From the NCBI GenBank assembly GCA_021734025.1, contig JAIPJS010000013.1:52828-116827 (forward strand): a DNA stretch of 64,000 bases, read 5' to 3'. A model generated the notes under the pieces. That model was given only the letters and a program-made list of their open reading frames with translations. It did not search any database and was not told the DNA's origin. The DNA is from Candidatus Neomarinimicrobiota bacterium. GTDB lineage: Bacteria; Fidelibacterota; JAANXI01. Of the stretch, positions 38,171 through 48,025 are shown in pieces. A program made the position numbers and the translations under genes. Numbering within the stretch: position 1 is the stretch's first letter; the number at the start of each line of letters is the position of its first letter.

Positions 38171-41100
38171 ATGAAGAAGCAAAATAACTGCGTAAATGTA
38201 ATAATTCAGTGTTCCGAATATCTATTTTTAATCGGGCTAATTGTTATCCCGTTCGCTCTGACAGCCCAGACCAACCTCTTTCAATTCGAACACCTGACCA
38301 TCGATGACGGCTTATCTCATAGTAAAGTAAACTGTATCCTGCAGGATAGTCGGGGTTTTATGTGGTTCGGGACCAATGACGGATTGGATCGCTATAATGG
38401 ATATAAAATCACGGAGTATCAGTATAACCTCAGTGATTCCGGTAGTATCACTCACAATTTGATCCGCGATATTCATGAAGATTCGCATGGAAATTTATGG
38501 GTCGCTACTGATGCAGGTGGCCTGAATCTCTACGATCGGGATTTTGATCGGTTTTTAGAAGTGCCGGAGGATTTGAATTGTTCCGGCGGACCGATTAGTA
38601 AAAATGTGAATGCGATTGCCGAGGACCAGGCCGGTATTCTCTGGATTGGCACCAGAGATGGATTAACGCGGTTTGATCCTGTCGAGTATACTATTAAAAA
38701 TTACAGCCATGATCCGGAAGACAGAACCAGTCTCAGTCATAATTTTGTGCGATGTGTCTACGTCGATTCTCAAAACCGGATCTGGGTTGGAACCGATGGG
38801 GGCGGTCTGAATCGGTTCAGACGAGAAACGCAGACATTTCAGCACAGTGAGAATAAATCGGGTGGGCTGGAGAAACTTTCGTCGGCTATCCATTCTATAT
38901 TTGAGGACGGCAATGGGAATATTTGGGTTGGCGCTGATACCGCCGGAGCCTTCAGATTCCGCCCGGAATCCGGTGAAGCAGAAGAAATCGGTGGGGTTAA
39001 CGGGGAAACCATTCTGACGATCCGGGCATTTCATGAGGACGACGATGGACGGTTCTGGATAGGAAGCAGAGAAGGGTTATATATCTACAATCCGGATGAT
39101 GGCAGGATGATAAAGTATACCCACACTGAATCAGAACGTTCGAGCCTCACACATAAATCGGTGCAACATATTTTCCGGGATGCCGCCGGCGATGTTTGGA
39201 TCGGAACCCGGGGCGGCGTCGACTATCTCAACAAGAATACTATTGCATTCAACCATTTTCCGGCAGTTGAGGGGAGCAATCACACCCTGAATAGTCGGGT
39301 CGTCTTTGGCATCGAGGAAGACGATAACGGAAACCTCTGGATCGGGACAGAATCCGGGGGGATAAACTATCTGGATCGGGCGACTGGGGATTTCACCTAC
39401 TTAACCAGCGATCCGGATAAACCAAACTCCATCTCCGGGGATAATGTTAAGACAATCCTCCAGGGGAGCCGCGGAGACTTTTGGATAGGGACATTCGCTC
39501 ACGGTCTTAACCGGTATGATCCAGATAGTGATACGTTTACACACTTCCTTCACGATCCTGAAAATCCCAGAAGTCTGAGCAATAACGATGTCTATTCAAT
39601 CGTCGAAGATGATAATGGGGATCTTTGGATGACTACCCATGTTGGGGTAAGTGTTTACCGGCGGGATACAGGGGATTTTGACCGGTACGTGAATGTGCCC
39701 GGCGACCCAACGAGTCTGAGTCATAATGATTGTAATCTCGTATATAAGGATAACGATGGTGTGCTCTGGGTAGGCACATTTTGGGGGCTGAACCGGTTTA
39801 ATACGAGTGATCATACCTTTACACGGTATACATCTGATCCGAATGACAAAACTACACTCAGCAGCAGTTTTGTCCAGACAATTCAGGAGGACAGCAAAGG
39901 CCGGTTCTGGATTGGGACTCAGGGTGGCGGCCTGAATTTGTTTAACAGAGAAACGGGGCAGGCTAAGGCTTTTACAGAGCGTGACGGCCTGCCGAATAAC
40001 TCCATCTATGGGATCCTGGAAGATGACGCCGGGAATCTCTGGCTGAGTACCAATAACGGAATTTGCCGGTTTAATCCGGAGACCGGTGACACGAAAAATT
40101 ACGATGCCACCGATGGGCTCCAGGGCAACCAGTTTAACTATAACGCGTATTATAAAACGTCTGCCGGTGAACTGATTTTTGGCGGTATGAACGGGTTTAC
40201 GCTGTTTAGACCAGAGGAGGTACGTGACGAAACTTATAGCCCGCCAATCGTGATCACCGACTTTAAAATTTTTAATCAATCGGTACCAATTCGCGGAGAG
40301 AACTCACCCCTGGAAAAGCATATCAGCGAGACTGCCCATATTACAATTACACACGATCAGTCTGTTATCACGTTTGAGTTTGCTGCTTTGAGTTATGCCG
40401 CCAGCCAGAAAAATCAGTACGCCTACAAACTGGAGGATTTTGAACAGAACTGGAATTATGTGGGCACCAGACAGACAGCGACGTATACAAACTTGCCGGC
40501 GGGTGACTATACCTTCCGGGTCCGTGGGTCAAATAATCATGGCGTCTGGAATGATGAGGGAATATCATTAGCCATCTCCGTGACTCCGCCTTTTTGGGAA
40601 ACTCTGGGATTCAGGGGCGCCGTAATTTTGTTGTTAGGTGGAATCATTTATCTTGGATATCGATTACGCACCCGGAATATGGTGCGCCAAAACCAACGGT
40701 TGGAGGCAATTAACCGTCGATTAAACACCCAGATAAGCGAACGAAAAAAGGCGGAATCAAAGATTCGGAAGTTCCGGCATGCCATAGAACAGGCGCCAAT
40801 GTCCGTAATTATTATGGATAAGGCAGGCCGGGTTGAGTATACCAATCCGCAATTTCTGGAAGTCAGCGGATATACCGAGGAAGAGGTCCGGGAACTCGGG
40901 GAAGAAATAGTCATCCGGAAGGAGCAGGCGCCGGAGCTGGCTCAGGAAATGTGGGCGGCCGTGACCGCTGGTAAAACCTGGCGGAAAGAATTTAAGAATA
41001 CCCGGCGGGACGGAACGGAATTCTGGGAGTTTCTGACTATCGGTCCGATCTTGGATAACCGGGGCTCTATTACCCACTTTGTTGCCCTGAAGGAAGAGAT

Positions 41101-42277
41101 CACCGAACGGAAGGAGCTGGAAGAACAGCTCTTGCAATCGCAGAAAATGCAGGCCATCGGCCGTTTGGCGGGAGGAGTCGCTCACGATTTCAACAATATA
41201 TTGACTGTAATCCAGGGATACAGTAGCCTCGCATTAAATGAAATCGACGAATCCAACTCACAGCATGCGAATTTACAGCGGGTGCATGAAGCCAGTGAAA
41301 AGGCCCAGGCACTTACTTCCCAGCTGCTGGCATTCAGCCGAAAGCAGCAGCTCCAGCCCAAAATTATCAATATTAACTCACTAGTACAGAATCTGGAGGG
41401 GATGCTGCAGCGTCTCCTGGGCGAAGATATCCACCTGGATATTCAGTGCGCCGACGGATTAAACGATGTCCGCGTGGATCCCGGGCAGCTAGAACAAGTA
41501 CTCCTGAACCTGGCCGTGAATTCCAGAGATGCTATGCCCAGCGGCGGCACAATTTCCATTGCCACCCAAAATGTATTTTTCGCGGACACGGAGATCCGGG
41601 AGGATGTAAAAATTGCTCCCGGGAGCTATGTTGAATTGGCCGTCGGAGATACCGGCATTGGTATGGACCAGGAGACATTAGAAAAAATCTATGAACCCTT
41701 TTTCACGACAAAGTCCAGGAGTCGGGGCACCGGATTGGGGCTGTCAACCGTGTACGGCATTGTTAAGCAAAGCGATGGATATATTTCCGCAGAAAGTACA
41801 CCCGGAAAAGGGACCACTTTTCGTATTTATCTCCAGACCTATAGCACCACTGCCCCGGAATCCGCGGAAGTGCACGCTTCCGGGATGGCGCTCACAGGGA
41901 ACGAAACAGTCCTTGCCATAGAAGACGAAAAAGAGATCCTGTACCTCACCGAAAAAGGGCTACAGCACATGGGATATACAGTGTTGACGGCTTCAAACGG
42001 GACGGAAGCTGTCGAATTATACTCGGAGCAGGCCGAGGAAATCGATGTCATAATAACGGATGTGGTGCTGCCAGACATCGTGGGGCCGGAGGTCGCACAG
42101 CGGATACGGGAAATCAATCCTGCGGCAAGGATAATTTTCATGTCCGGATACACCGACGATATTCTCACACGGCACGGTATCGATATCGAAACAATCCAAT
42201 TCTTGCAAAAACCGTTTACCATAGATGAAATTGCCCGGCGTATCCGGAATATCATGGATGATAGAGAGCAAGTCTAA
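38171..42277 (+). CDS. Hybrid two-component regulator with ligand-binding propeller, PAS, kinase and receiver
   Basis: 1368 residues. A signal anchor (about 13-33) is followed by some fourteen two-component-regulator propeller repeats (about 40-690; for example DSRGFMWFGTNDGLDRYNGY, GNLWIGTESGG) and a Y_Y_Y-type beta domain (about 720-800). A membrane helix (about 812-832) leads to a coiled coil, PAS/PAC (about 865-975), a HisKA domain with phospho-His H1005 in AGGVAHDFNNIL, an ATPase domain (NLAVNSRDAMP, GDTGIGM, GTGLGLSTVYG) and a C-terminal receiver with D1297 in ITDVVLPD. There is no DNA-binding domain, so output passes to another partner. Ligands of this class are typically glycans, but none is indicated here. 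Confidence 0.93.
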   Translation: MKKQNNCVNVIIQCSEYLFLIGLIVIPFALTAQTNLFQFEHLTIDDGLSHSKVNCILQDSRGFMWFGTNDGLDRYNGYKITEYQYNLSDSGSITHNLIRDIHEDSHGNLWVATDAGGLNLYDRDFDRFLEVPEDLNCSGGPISKNVNAIAEDQAGILWIGTRDGLTRFDPVEYTIKNYSHDPEDRTSLSHNFVRCVYVDSQNRIWVGTDGGGLNRFRRETQTFQHSENKSGGLEKLSSAIHSIFEDGNGNIWVGADTAGAFRFRPESGEAEEIGGVNGETILTIRAFHEDDDGRFWIGSREGLYIYNPDDGRMIKYTHTESERSSLTHKSVQHIFRDAAGDVWIGTRGGVDYLNKNTIAFNHFPAVEGSNHTLNSRVVFGIEEDDNGNLWIGTESGGINYLDRATGDFTYLTSDPDKPNSISGDNVKTILQGSRGDFWIGTFAHGLNRYDPDSDTFTHFLHDPENPRSLSNNDVYSIVEDDNGDLWMTTHVGVSVYRRDTGDFDRYVNVPGDPTSLSHNDCNLVYKDNDGVLWVGTFWGLNRFNTSDHTFTRYTSDPNDKTTLSSSFVQTIQEDSKGRFWIGTQGGGLNLFNRETGQAKAFTERDGLPNNSIYGILEDDAGNLWLSTNNGICRFNPETGDTKNYDATDGLQGNQFNYNAYYKTSAGELIFGGMNGFTLFRPEEVRDETYSPPIVITDFKIFNQSVPIRGENSPLEKHISETAHITITHDQSVITFEFAALSYAASQKNQYAYKLEDFEQNWNYVGTRQTATYTNLPAGDYTFRVRGSNNHGVWNDEGISLAISVTPPFWETLGFRGAVILLLGGIIYLGYRLRTRNMVRQNQRLEAINRRLNTQISERKKAESKIRKFRHAIEQAPMSVIIMDKAGRVEYTNPQFLEVSGYTEEEVRELGEEIVIRKEQAPELAQEMWAAVTAGKTWRKEFKNTRRDGTEFWEFLTIGPILDNRGSITHFVALKEEITERKELEEQLLQSQKMQAIGRLAGGVAHDFNNILTVIQGYSSLALNEIDESNSQHANLQRVHEASEKAQALTSQLLAFSRKQQLQPKIININSLVQNLEGMLQRLLGEDIHLDIQCADGLNDVRVDPGQLEQVLLNLAVNSRDAMPSGGTISIATQNVFFADTEIREDVKIAPGSYVELAVGDTGIGMDQETLEKIYEPFFTTKSRSRGTGLGLSTVYGIVKQSDGYISAESTPGKGTTFRIYLQTYSTTAPESAEVHASGMALTGNETVLAIEDEKEILYLTEKGLQHMGYTVLTASNGTEAVELYSEQAEEIDVIITDVVLPDIVGPEVAQRIREINPAARIIFMSGYTDDILTRHGIDIETIQFLQKPFTIDEIARRIRNIMDDREQV

Positions 42278-42560
42278 CCCGTTAATTCCCAGGCAACCTT
42301 ATGTCGAAACCGGTTATTGCGATGCAAAAAACAAGCGTCCAGGAGAAGTAAAGGTGATTTCCTAAGCACCTGCCTGAACGCTGGCTGTTCCCAAGTCTCT
42401 CCTTTGTAACTTTCACCGTCAAATACTAAATTCTCAACAGCATCAAGATAAAAAGACGCCGGTGAGATATTGAGACTCGCGGGAGAAGTTAGAGGCTATT
42501 GCCTGAGAAAGACTCAAATCAAATTCAGCAGCGATTGTAGAATAGAGAGTGAGTGTGTCA

Positions 42561-44021
42561 ATGACTGAAATTCCTGAAGAGAAACATCTTTTTATCGTCT
42601 TCGGAGGCACCGGCGACCTGATGAAGCGGAAACTGCTGCCGGCGATTTACCATCTCGTGGAAAATCAGTTGGTCTCAAGGGATCAGTGTATGATCCTTGG
42701 CGTCTCCAGAAGTGAAATGGCAGACGGCGAGTACCGGCAGTGGGCGGTGGACGCCCTAAAGGAGACGGACAATTTTTCCGAAAATGCCGCCAGGATTTGG
42801 TGCAGTGACTGTCTGCATTTTCAGTCCATTGGCAATGGCAAAGATGAAGATTACCAGGCCCTGGCCGATCGCATCAATTCGCTGGAGGCTGACTACGATA
42901 TGCCGGGGAACCGGGTTTTCTACCTGGCGCTGCCACCGGTGGCGTTCGAGCCAACAATTAAAGGATTGGGTCGCGTCGGACTGAACCATAGCGACGGGTG
43001 GACGCGAATCGTCATCGAAAAACCGTTCGGGCACGATTTGAAATCGGCACACGAACTCAATGAGATTGTGCATAAACATTTTGAAGAGTCCCAAATCTAT
43101 CGCATCGACCACTACCTCGGGAAAGAGACCGTACAAAACCTGCTGGTCTTCCGGTTTGCCAATGCCATCTTCGAATCGCTCTGGAACCGGGAACATATCG
43201 ATAGTGTGCAGATCACCGTGGCCGAAGAACTTGGCGTAGGGCGTCGTGGTGGCTATTACGATGAGTCCGGCGCACTCCGGGATATGGTACAGAATCATCT
43301 GACCCAGTTACTGACACTGGTTGGCATGGAGATCCCCGTCTCATTCACCGCTGATGCCATTCGTGCTGAAAAGGTAAAAGTCTTGCAATCCATTCGAAAA
43401 ATTGATGAGGACGACATTATTCTGGGGCAATATACCGCCGGGGAAATCGACGGTGAATCCGTACCAGGCTATCTCGATGAGCCAAATGTACCGGAGAATT
43501 CCACAACAGAAACATTCGTTGCCATGCGCCTGGAAATCTCAAACTGGCGCTGGCAGGGTGTGCCGTTTTACATCCGCAGCGGCAAGCGGCTGCCGGAACG
43601 CTCCACGCAGATTGTCGTACGCTTTCACCGGCCGCCGGTATCGGTATTTAATCCGTATGACCGGTGTACCGTAAGTTCCAATTCATTGATTCTCACGCTC
43701 CAGCCCAACGAAGGCGTGGATCTCCAGTTCGAGGTGAAATCACCGGGTGAGCCGCTGAACATCCAAACGCATGACCTTGGATTCCGCTACGGCGATGTCT
43801 TCGAACCGTTGCCGGATGCGTATCGAACATTGCTGCTGGATATCATCCAGGGCGATCAAACGCTGTTCGTCCATTCCGATGAAGTCGAAGCTTCCTGGAA
43901 TTTGTATACCCCCATTCTCGAGGCGGATCTGCCGATATACGATTATCCGGCCGGCACCTGGGGGCCAAAAGAAGCTATCAAATTACCAAGAACATATGAT
44001 GAACGGTGGTTTTCACTATGA
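42561..44021 (+). CDS. zwf: Glucose-6-phosphate 1-dehydrogenase
   Basis: 486 residues from ATG 42561; GTG 42549 and GTG 42555 are in-frame alternatives. The nucleotide-binding motif [16 protein letters not shown] lies near the N-terminus and the active site [13 protein letters not shown] near residue 180. The enzyme oxidises glucose 6-phosphate to 6-phosphogluconolactone, reducing NADP+ or NAD+, as the entry to the oxidative pentose phosphate pathway. The stop codon overlaps the pgl ATG by 4 bases. No 6-phosphogluconate dehydrogenase is nearby. Confidence 0.97.
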   Translation: MTEIPEEKHLFIVFGGTGDLMKRKLLPAIYHLVENQLVSRDQCMILGVSRSEMADGEYRQWAVDALKETDNFSENAARIWCSDCLHFQSIGNGKDEDYQALADRINSLEADYDMPGNRVFYLALPPVAFEPTIKGLGRVGLNHSDGWTRIVIEKPFGHDLKSAHELNEIVHKHFEESQIYRIDHYLGKETVQNLLVFRFANAIFESLWNREHIDSVQITVAEELGVGRRGGYYDESGALRDMVQNHLTQLLTLVGMEIPVSFTADAIRAEKVKVLQSIRKIDEDDIILGQYTAGEIDGESVPGYLDEPNVPENSTTETFVAMRLEISNWRWQGVPFYIRSGKRLPERSTQIVVRFHRPPVSVFNPYDRCTVSSNSLILTLQPNEGVDLQFEVKSPGEPLNIQTHDLGFRYGDVFEPLPDAYRTLLLDIIQGDQTLFVHSDEVEASWNLYTPILEADLPIYDYPAGTWGPKEAIKLPRTYDERWFSL

Positions 44022-44758
44022 GCAAAGATGTGAAAGTATTTCGAAATCGGGAGGCAATGAATCAGGCCCTGGCACGGGATATCGCCGGACAGATGCAGAA
44101 AAAAACAAAGTTCGGCGCTGATTTCCACCTCGTCTTGACCGGCGGTTCAACGCCGAAGCCGCTCTACCGGCTGCTGGGGAGCGAATATTCCGATAAAATC
44201 AATTGGAGGCATATTCACCTTTATTGGGGGGATGAACGCTATGTCCCACATGATCATTCCGATAGTAATTATCGGATGGCGAAGGTGGCGTTGCTGAATC
44301 ATATAGAAATCCCTGATGCGAATGTGCATCCTATGCCGACGGGATACGATCGCCCCGAGATTGCGGCAGAAACCCATTCTGATGAACTCCGGCGGATATT
44401 CCCGGAGTTTTCGAATGCCATTCCTCGATTTGATCTGGTATTGCTGGGAATGGGCAGCGACGGACACATCGCCTCCCTGTTCCCCAATCACGATCTGCTG
44501 GAAGAAGAGGAAACTCTGGTTGGAGTCGTTACCGACTCACCCAAACCACCGCCAACGCGTTTGACACTAACGTTGCCGGTCATTAATGCCGCGAAAAATA
44601 TCTATTTCCTGGTTGCCGGCGAAAATAAAGCACACGCTGTCAACGAAGTGCTGGAAGGAACGTCCCAGTCAAAAGAATTCCCCGCCAGCCTGGTCAATCC
44701 GGAAAAGGGGGAGACCGCTTGGTGGCTGGATGAAGCGGCGGCGAAGCTTTTAGAGTAA
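44018..44758 (+). CDS. pgl: 6-phosphogluconolactonase
   Basis: 246 residues starting at ATG 44018 ([10 protein letters not shown]), which overlaps the zwf stop as ATGA; the longer in-frame TTG-type start at 44006 is less likely. Family motifs are clear: [33 protein letters not shown] and [14 protein letters not shown]. It hydrolyses the zwf product to 6-phosphogluconate in the cytoplasm. The pair is probably co-transcribed and translationally coupled. Confidence 0.95.
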   Translation: MSKDVKVFRNREAMNQALARDIAGQMQKKTKFGADFHLVLTGGSTPKPLYRLLGSEYSDKINWRHIHLYWGDERYVPHDHSDSNYRMAKVALLNHIEIPDANVHPMPTGYDRPEIAAETHSDELRRIFPEFSNAIPRFDLVLLGMGSDGHIASLFPNHDLLEEEETLVGVVTDSPKPPPTRLTLTLPVINAAKNIYFLVAGENKAHAVNEVLEGTSQSKEFPASLVNPEKGETAWWLDEAAAKLLE

Positions 44759-44763
44759 CGGAA

Positions 44764-44822
44764 GTGTTCAAGTGTTCAGGTAACACCGTGTTATTGTGTT
44801 AAAGTGTTATTGTGTTATAGTA
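44764..44822 (-). repeat. Intergenic repeat D, copy 1
   Basis: A GTGTTA-rich stretch of near-tandem short words. Its reverse complement closely matches 55692-55782 (shared words include TTACCTGAACAC and ACTATA.CACA.TAACAC). It lies directly after pgl. Confidence 0.7.
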
Positions 44823-44864
44823 AAAACCTGTCAAGTGTCTTGAGTCTTCAGTCCTGTGTCCAAC

Positions 44865-44990
44865 AACACAACTCCATCCCCTGTCCCCTTCCTCTTCTGA
44901 AGAGGAAGGGGAACACGTTTTCCCAATCCTTCGACATCGTGTTTCTCCCTCTCTTCGGAAGAGAGGGAGAATAAGAGGGTGAGTTGTGTT
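44865..44990. repeat. Nested inverted-repeat element E
   Basis: Outer 10-bp inverted ends AACACAACTC / GAGTTGTGTT (44865-44874 and 44981-44990) enclose two perfect hairpins: CCCCTTCCTCTTC / GAAGAGGAAGGGG (44885-44911) and TTCTCCCTCTCTTC / GAAGAGAGGGAGAA (44943-44971), each with a single-base centre. It is non-coding, 126 bp, and may be a small mobile or RNA-structured element; it can also act as a transcription stop after pgl. Confidence 0.65.
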
Positions 44991-45103
44991 TGAAAAAATT
45001 ACGTCATGAATTCTGTACCCGTAGTGGTTTTCGTGTTTGTAGCTCCATCTACTCCGATCAAGCTCATCACTTGTTTTGTTTTTAGTTGTTTTCTCAATCT
45101 GTT

Positions 45104-45179
45104 ATTCGCGTTTTCTTTGCGTTCTTCGCGGCCTAGGGTTTATTTGTTTTTATCTGTGGTCATCTGCTCAATCAGCGTT
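45104..45179 (-). repeat. Intergenic repeat C, copy 1
   Basis: Its reverse complement is about 80 percent identical over 76 bp to 55541-55617 (shared cores GATGACCACAGATAAAAACA and CGCGAAGAACGCAAA). With repeat D it forms a composite that recurs in inverted orientation between narG and narH. Confidence 0.75.
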
Positions 45180-45238
45180 CCGCCGCGGCGGACTGTGTGC
45201 TATTCCTGCAATTCAGACATAAAAGTCTTAAATAATCC

Positions 45239-45266
45239 TTGACATGGCCAACTTCGTACGTATTTT
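45239..45266 (+). promoter_or_regulatory. Sigma-70-like promoter candidate for the Rrf2 operon
   Basis: A -35 box TTGACA (45239-45244) and a weaker -10 TATTTT (45261-45266) are separated by 16 bases. They end 26 bases before the Rrf2 ATG. The flanking sequence lacks an obvious Fe-S regulator operator. Confidence 0.4.
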
Positions 45267-45292
45267 ATAAAAAGAGTAAAAGGTCTGATATT

Positions 45293-45724
45293 ATGATCTA
45301 TTCCAAGGCGACAGAATATGCGTTGAATGCGTTAGTCTACCTGGCGGAACAGGCGCCGGATGCCCGAAGTGGTGTACACCAGATCGCAGATGCGCTGGAT
45401 ATCCCTGGGCATTTCCTTGGCAAAATTCTGCAGGATCTCCGGAAGGAGGAGATTGTGGAATCCATCCGGGGGCGCTCAGGTGGGTTCCGTTTGGCCCGGG
45501 CTCCGGGAGAGATCGGCCTCTATGATGTGGTCGCTGTGCTGGAAGATCTCCAACGCTATGAAATGTGCATCTTCGACGAATTCGAGTGCACCGTCGACCG
45601 GGCCTGCTCCATGGTCTGCGAATGGAATGCGGTGAAGAATCACATCACCGAATTCCTGCAAAACCATTCGTTGGCCGACCTCCAGATGGTTCGGCAGTTC
45701 CGGGCTGATCTGGATATACCGTAA
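45293..45724 (+). CDS. Rrf2-family transcriptional regulator, probable Fe-S type
   Basis: 143 residues from ATG 45293 (MIYSKATEYALNALVYLAEQ); a longer TTG start at 45239 would begin inside the promoter candidate and is rejected. A winged helix-turn-helix occupies about 1-75 (HQIADALDIPGHFLGKILQD, RGRSGGFRLAR). Cysteines C92, C99, C105 and C109 fall where IscR and NsrR bind a [2Fe-2S] or [4Fe-4S] cluster (IscR uses C92, C98, C104). It is therefore a likely redox or NO sensor. It is first in an operon with a kinase and a sigma-54 activator just upstream of the nitrate reductase cluster. Confidence 0.9.
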   Translation: MIYSKATEYALNALVYLAEQAPDARSGVHQIADALDIPGHFLGKILQDLRKEEIVESIRGRSGGFRLARAPGEIGLYDVVAVLEDLQRYEMCIFDEFECTVDRACSMVCEWNAVKNHITEFLQNHSLADLQMVRQFRADLDIP

Positions 45725-45745
45725 TATTCCTGAGAGGTAATTATC

Positions 45746-48025
45746 ATGAAGTGGTTCAAGCAAGATCCACTCTCAAAAGTACCGATCAAATACAAGCTGC
45801 CGCTTACCTTTGTTCTGCTGTGTCTGGTGGCGTTCGGTATCGGAGGCTATTTGGTGGCCAACTCCGTGTATCATTCCATGGAGGCGGAGATCCAAAATCG
45901 TCTCCGGAGCGAAGCATACGCCCAGGCCACAGTACTGGACAAAAAGTTCGAAACCCTAAGCCGCCGGGCCGAAGATTTTGCGTCGGATGGCTACATCCGC
46001 ACCCATATCGAAGGGCTGCTCGCAAAATCCACTGCTGCCGAAAAGGAGGCGCTTTACACTCATCTCCGGAATAATAAATTGCCACTGGAAGATGCCTTTA
46101 TCGGATTGGCAATTCTCGGAAGAAACGGGAATCCACTCGTTCGTGCCGGTTCAACGAATCACGAATTACCTGCTAACTTTCCTGCAAAAAATGTCTCGGA
46201 AGAGACCAGAATTGTTTCGCTGGGAAACGGAAGTAAATTTGCGATTATAACCCCACTATGGAATATCAATCACACCGAAACCCTCGGCTCACTTCTTAGC
46301 GTAGTGAAGACCGATGCAATCCTGCAGACTACCGCTGCCGAGTTTAATAGCGCCGTCCGGAAATCTCAGGGCGAAAGATACCTAACACTTTTCGACAGGC
46401 GGGATGGGGCGTTGCAAATACCATGGGTAACGCTGAACCTGGATGATTTGCAACCATTGAGTTCGGCTGCTGGCGCTGCGAGATATTCACAGCACCTGGG
46501 GCATCACGCGTGCCAACATGGTCAAACAATGTTCGGCCAAAGCTATCCACTGCAAAATACTGACTGGAATGTTCTCATTGAATTGAACGCCACTCCGGCT
46601 TTTACCTCCATCAACTCGCTGGAGGGTAAATTCCTTGGGGCGGGGATCCTCATTGCGTTGACCACACTCGTCTTGCTCTATTTTCCGGTGAGATTTGTCA
46701 TCCAGCCGCTGGATGCGCTCAAAAATATGGCGCTCCGGATCAAGGACGGCGATTTCTCCGTCCGGCTGGAAAACGACTCCGAAGATGAAATAGGACACTT
46801 GGCGCGCACCTTCAACCATATGGCTCAGGCGGTTGAAGAACGAACCACCAATTTGGAGCAAACCGCGAAAGATCTACGCCAGAGGGAGGAGGAACTACGT
46901 CTGGAACACCAGAGACTGGATACGCTGGTGCACTCCATGCAGGATGGGTTGGTACTCCTCAACAAGTCAGGGGAAATTGTCCTCTCAAACCGGGCGGCGA
47001 AACCAATCATTGGAATTATCGAACAGGATATCTCCGAGTTCCGTACTTCACAGTGCCGGGAAAACGGTTCAGCCCAGGATTGCATTCAGTGCCTGCGGAG
47101 GAAATTCGGTTCTCATACCTGCATTTTACGAACAGAGAAAGGCGTTTTTGAGGTATTATCAACCCAACTTCCGGGTTTGAATGACGAGGTTGGCAAGGTG
47201 CTGGTTGCCAGAGATATCACGGAGCGAGAGCGTATGCGCGAACGGCAGTCCCACCAGGAACGGCTTACCGTCCTGGGCAAAATTTCGGCTGTAGTGGCGC
47301 ATGAACTCAATAGTCCGCTGGCCGCTATTTCCATGTACAATCAGATGATGCAGGGGGAACTGTCTGATGATTCGCCATACCGTGAACACACCGAGGTGAT
47401 TCAGCGGAATACCCAGTCCTGCCAGAAGATCATCAAGGAGTTATTGGATTACGCCCGGACACCCCAGCCGGAGATCGAAGAGGTGGATCTGAAGCAGGTG
47501 GTGCAGGATGTTCTTCGTTTTCTCAAGCCGGTATACGAGCGAAAAGAGGTGCGGTTTGACATCGAGGCCGAGATTCCTCAGGTGACGCTCGATGGAGACA
47601 AAGTGCAGCTCCAGCAGGTAGTGGTGAACCTGGTGATGAACGCCATTCAGGCACTGCCGGAGGAAGACGGACATATCAGGATTACCATTGAAGATCATGA
47701 CGAAGGATACATCCTATACGTCTCCGATAATGGAAGTGGCATTCCGGATGAGTGCATAGATGAGATATTCGAACCGTTTTTCACTACCAAAAGCAGCGGC
47801 GGCACGGGATTGGGGCTTCCGACTGCCCGGCGCATCGTCAAGGCGCACGGCGGTACACTTACGCTGATGGAGACCGGCGAGTCCGGCACCACATTCAGGG
47901 TTCAACTTCCGAGCCAGGCCGCATCCAATCCCGAACCTCCCAGGGATGGGAAGTCTTTTGGAGAAAAAGCAATTTTTGATACGATGAGTGGGGAAGAAAA
48001 CCATGTCCAAACCGCAGTCAACTGA
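45746..48025 (+). CDS. Sensor histidine kinase with periplasmic sensor, HAMP and cysteine-rich PAS
   Basis: 759 residues. Membrane helix 1 (about 14-37), a periplasmic Cache-like sensor (about 40-295), helix 2 (about 298-318), HAMP (about 318-372), a coiled coil, then a PAS domain (about 390-490) containing C437, C446, C449 and C459. The kinase core has phospho-His H519 in VVAHELNSPLAAISM and an ATPase domain (NLVMNAIQALP, DNGSGIPDE, GTGLGLPTARR). It lies 21 bases after the Rrf2 gene and overlaps the regulator downstream. The four clustered cysteines could bind a metal or Fe-S centre, giving a second redox input; this is inferred from spacing only. Confidence 0.92.
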   Translation: MKWFKQDPLSKVPIKYKLPLTFVLLCLVAFGIGGYLVANSVYHSMEAEIQNRLRSEAYAQATVLDKKFETLSRRAEDFASDGYIRTHIEGLLAKSTAAEKEALYTHLRNNKLPLEDAFIGLAILGRNGNPLVRAGSTNHELPANFPAKNVSEETRIVSLGNGSKFAIITPLWNINHTETLGSLLSVVKTDAILQTTAAEFNSAVRKSQGERYLTLFDRRDGALQIPWVTLNLDDLQPLSSAAGAARYSQHLGHHACQHGQTMFGQSYPLQNTDWNVLIELNATPAFTSINSLEGKFLGAGILIALTTLVLLYFPVRFVIQPLDALKNMALRIKDGDFSVRLENDSEDEIGHLARTFNHMAQAVEERTTNLEQTAKDLRQREEELRLEHQRLDTLVHSMQDGLVLLNKSGEIVLSNRAAKPIIGIIEQDISEFRTSQCRENGSAQDCIQCLRRKFGSHTCILRTEKGVFEVLSTQLPGLNDEVGKVLVARDITERERMRERQSHQERLTVLGKISAVVAHELNSPLAAISMYNQMMQGELSDDSPYREHTEVIQRNTQSCQKIIKELLDYARTPQPEIEEVDLKQVVQDVLRFLKPVYERKEVRFDIEAEIPQVTLDGDKVQLQQVVVNLVMNAIQALPEEDGHIRITIEDHDEGYILYVSDNGSGIPDECIDEIFEPFFTTKSSGGTGLGLPTARRIVKAHGGTLTLMETGESGTTFRVQLPSQAASNPEPPRDGKSFGEKAIFDTMSGEENHVQTAVN

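Noticed and set aside
45239..45292. Longer Rrf2 N-terminus from TTG 45239
   Set aside because: The TTG is part of a TTGACA -35 box, and the family normally begins at the MIYSKATEYAL segment.
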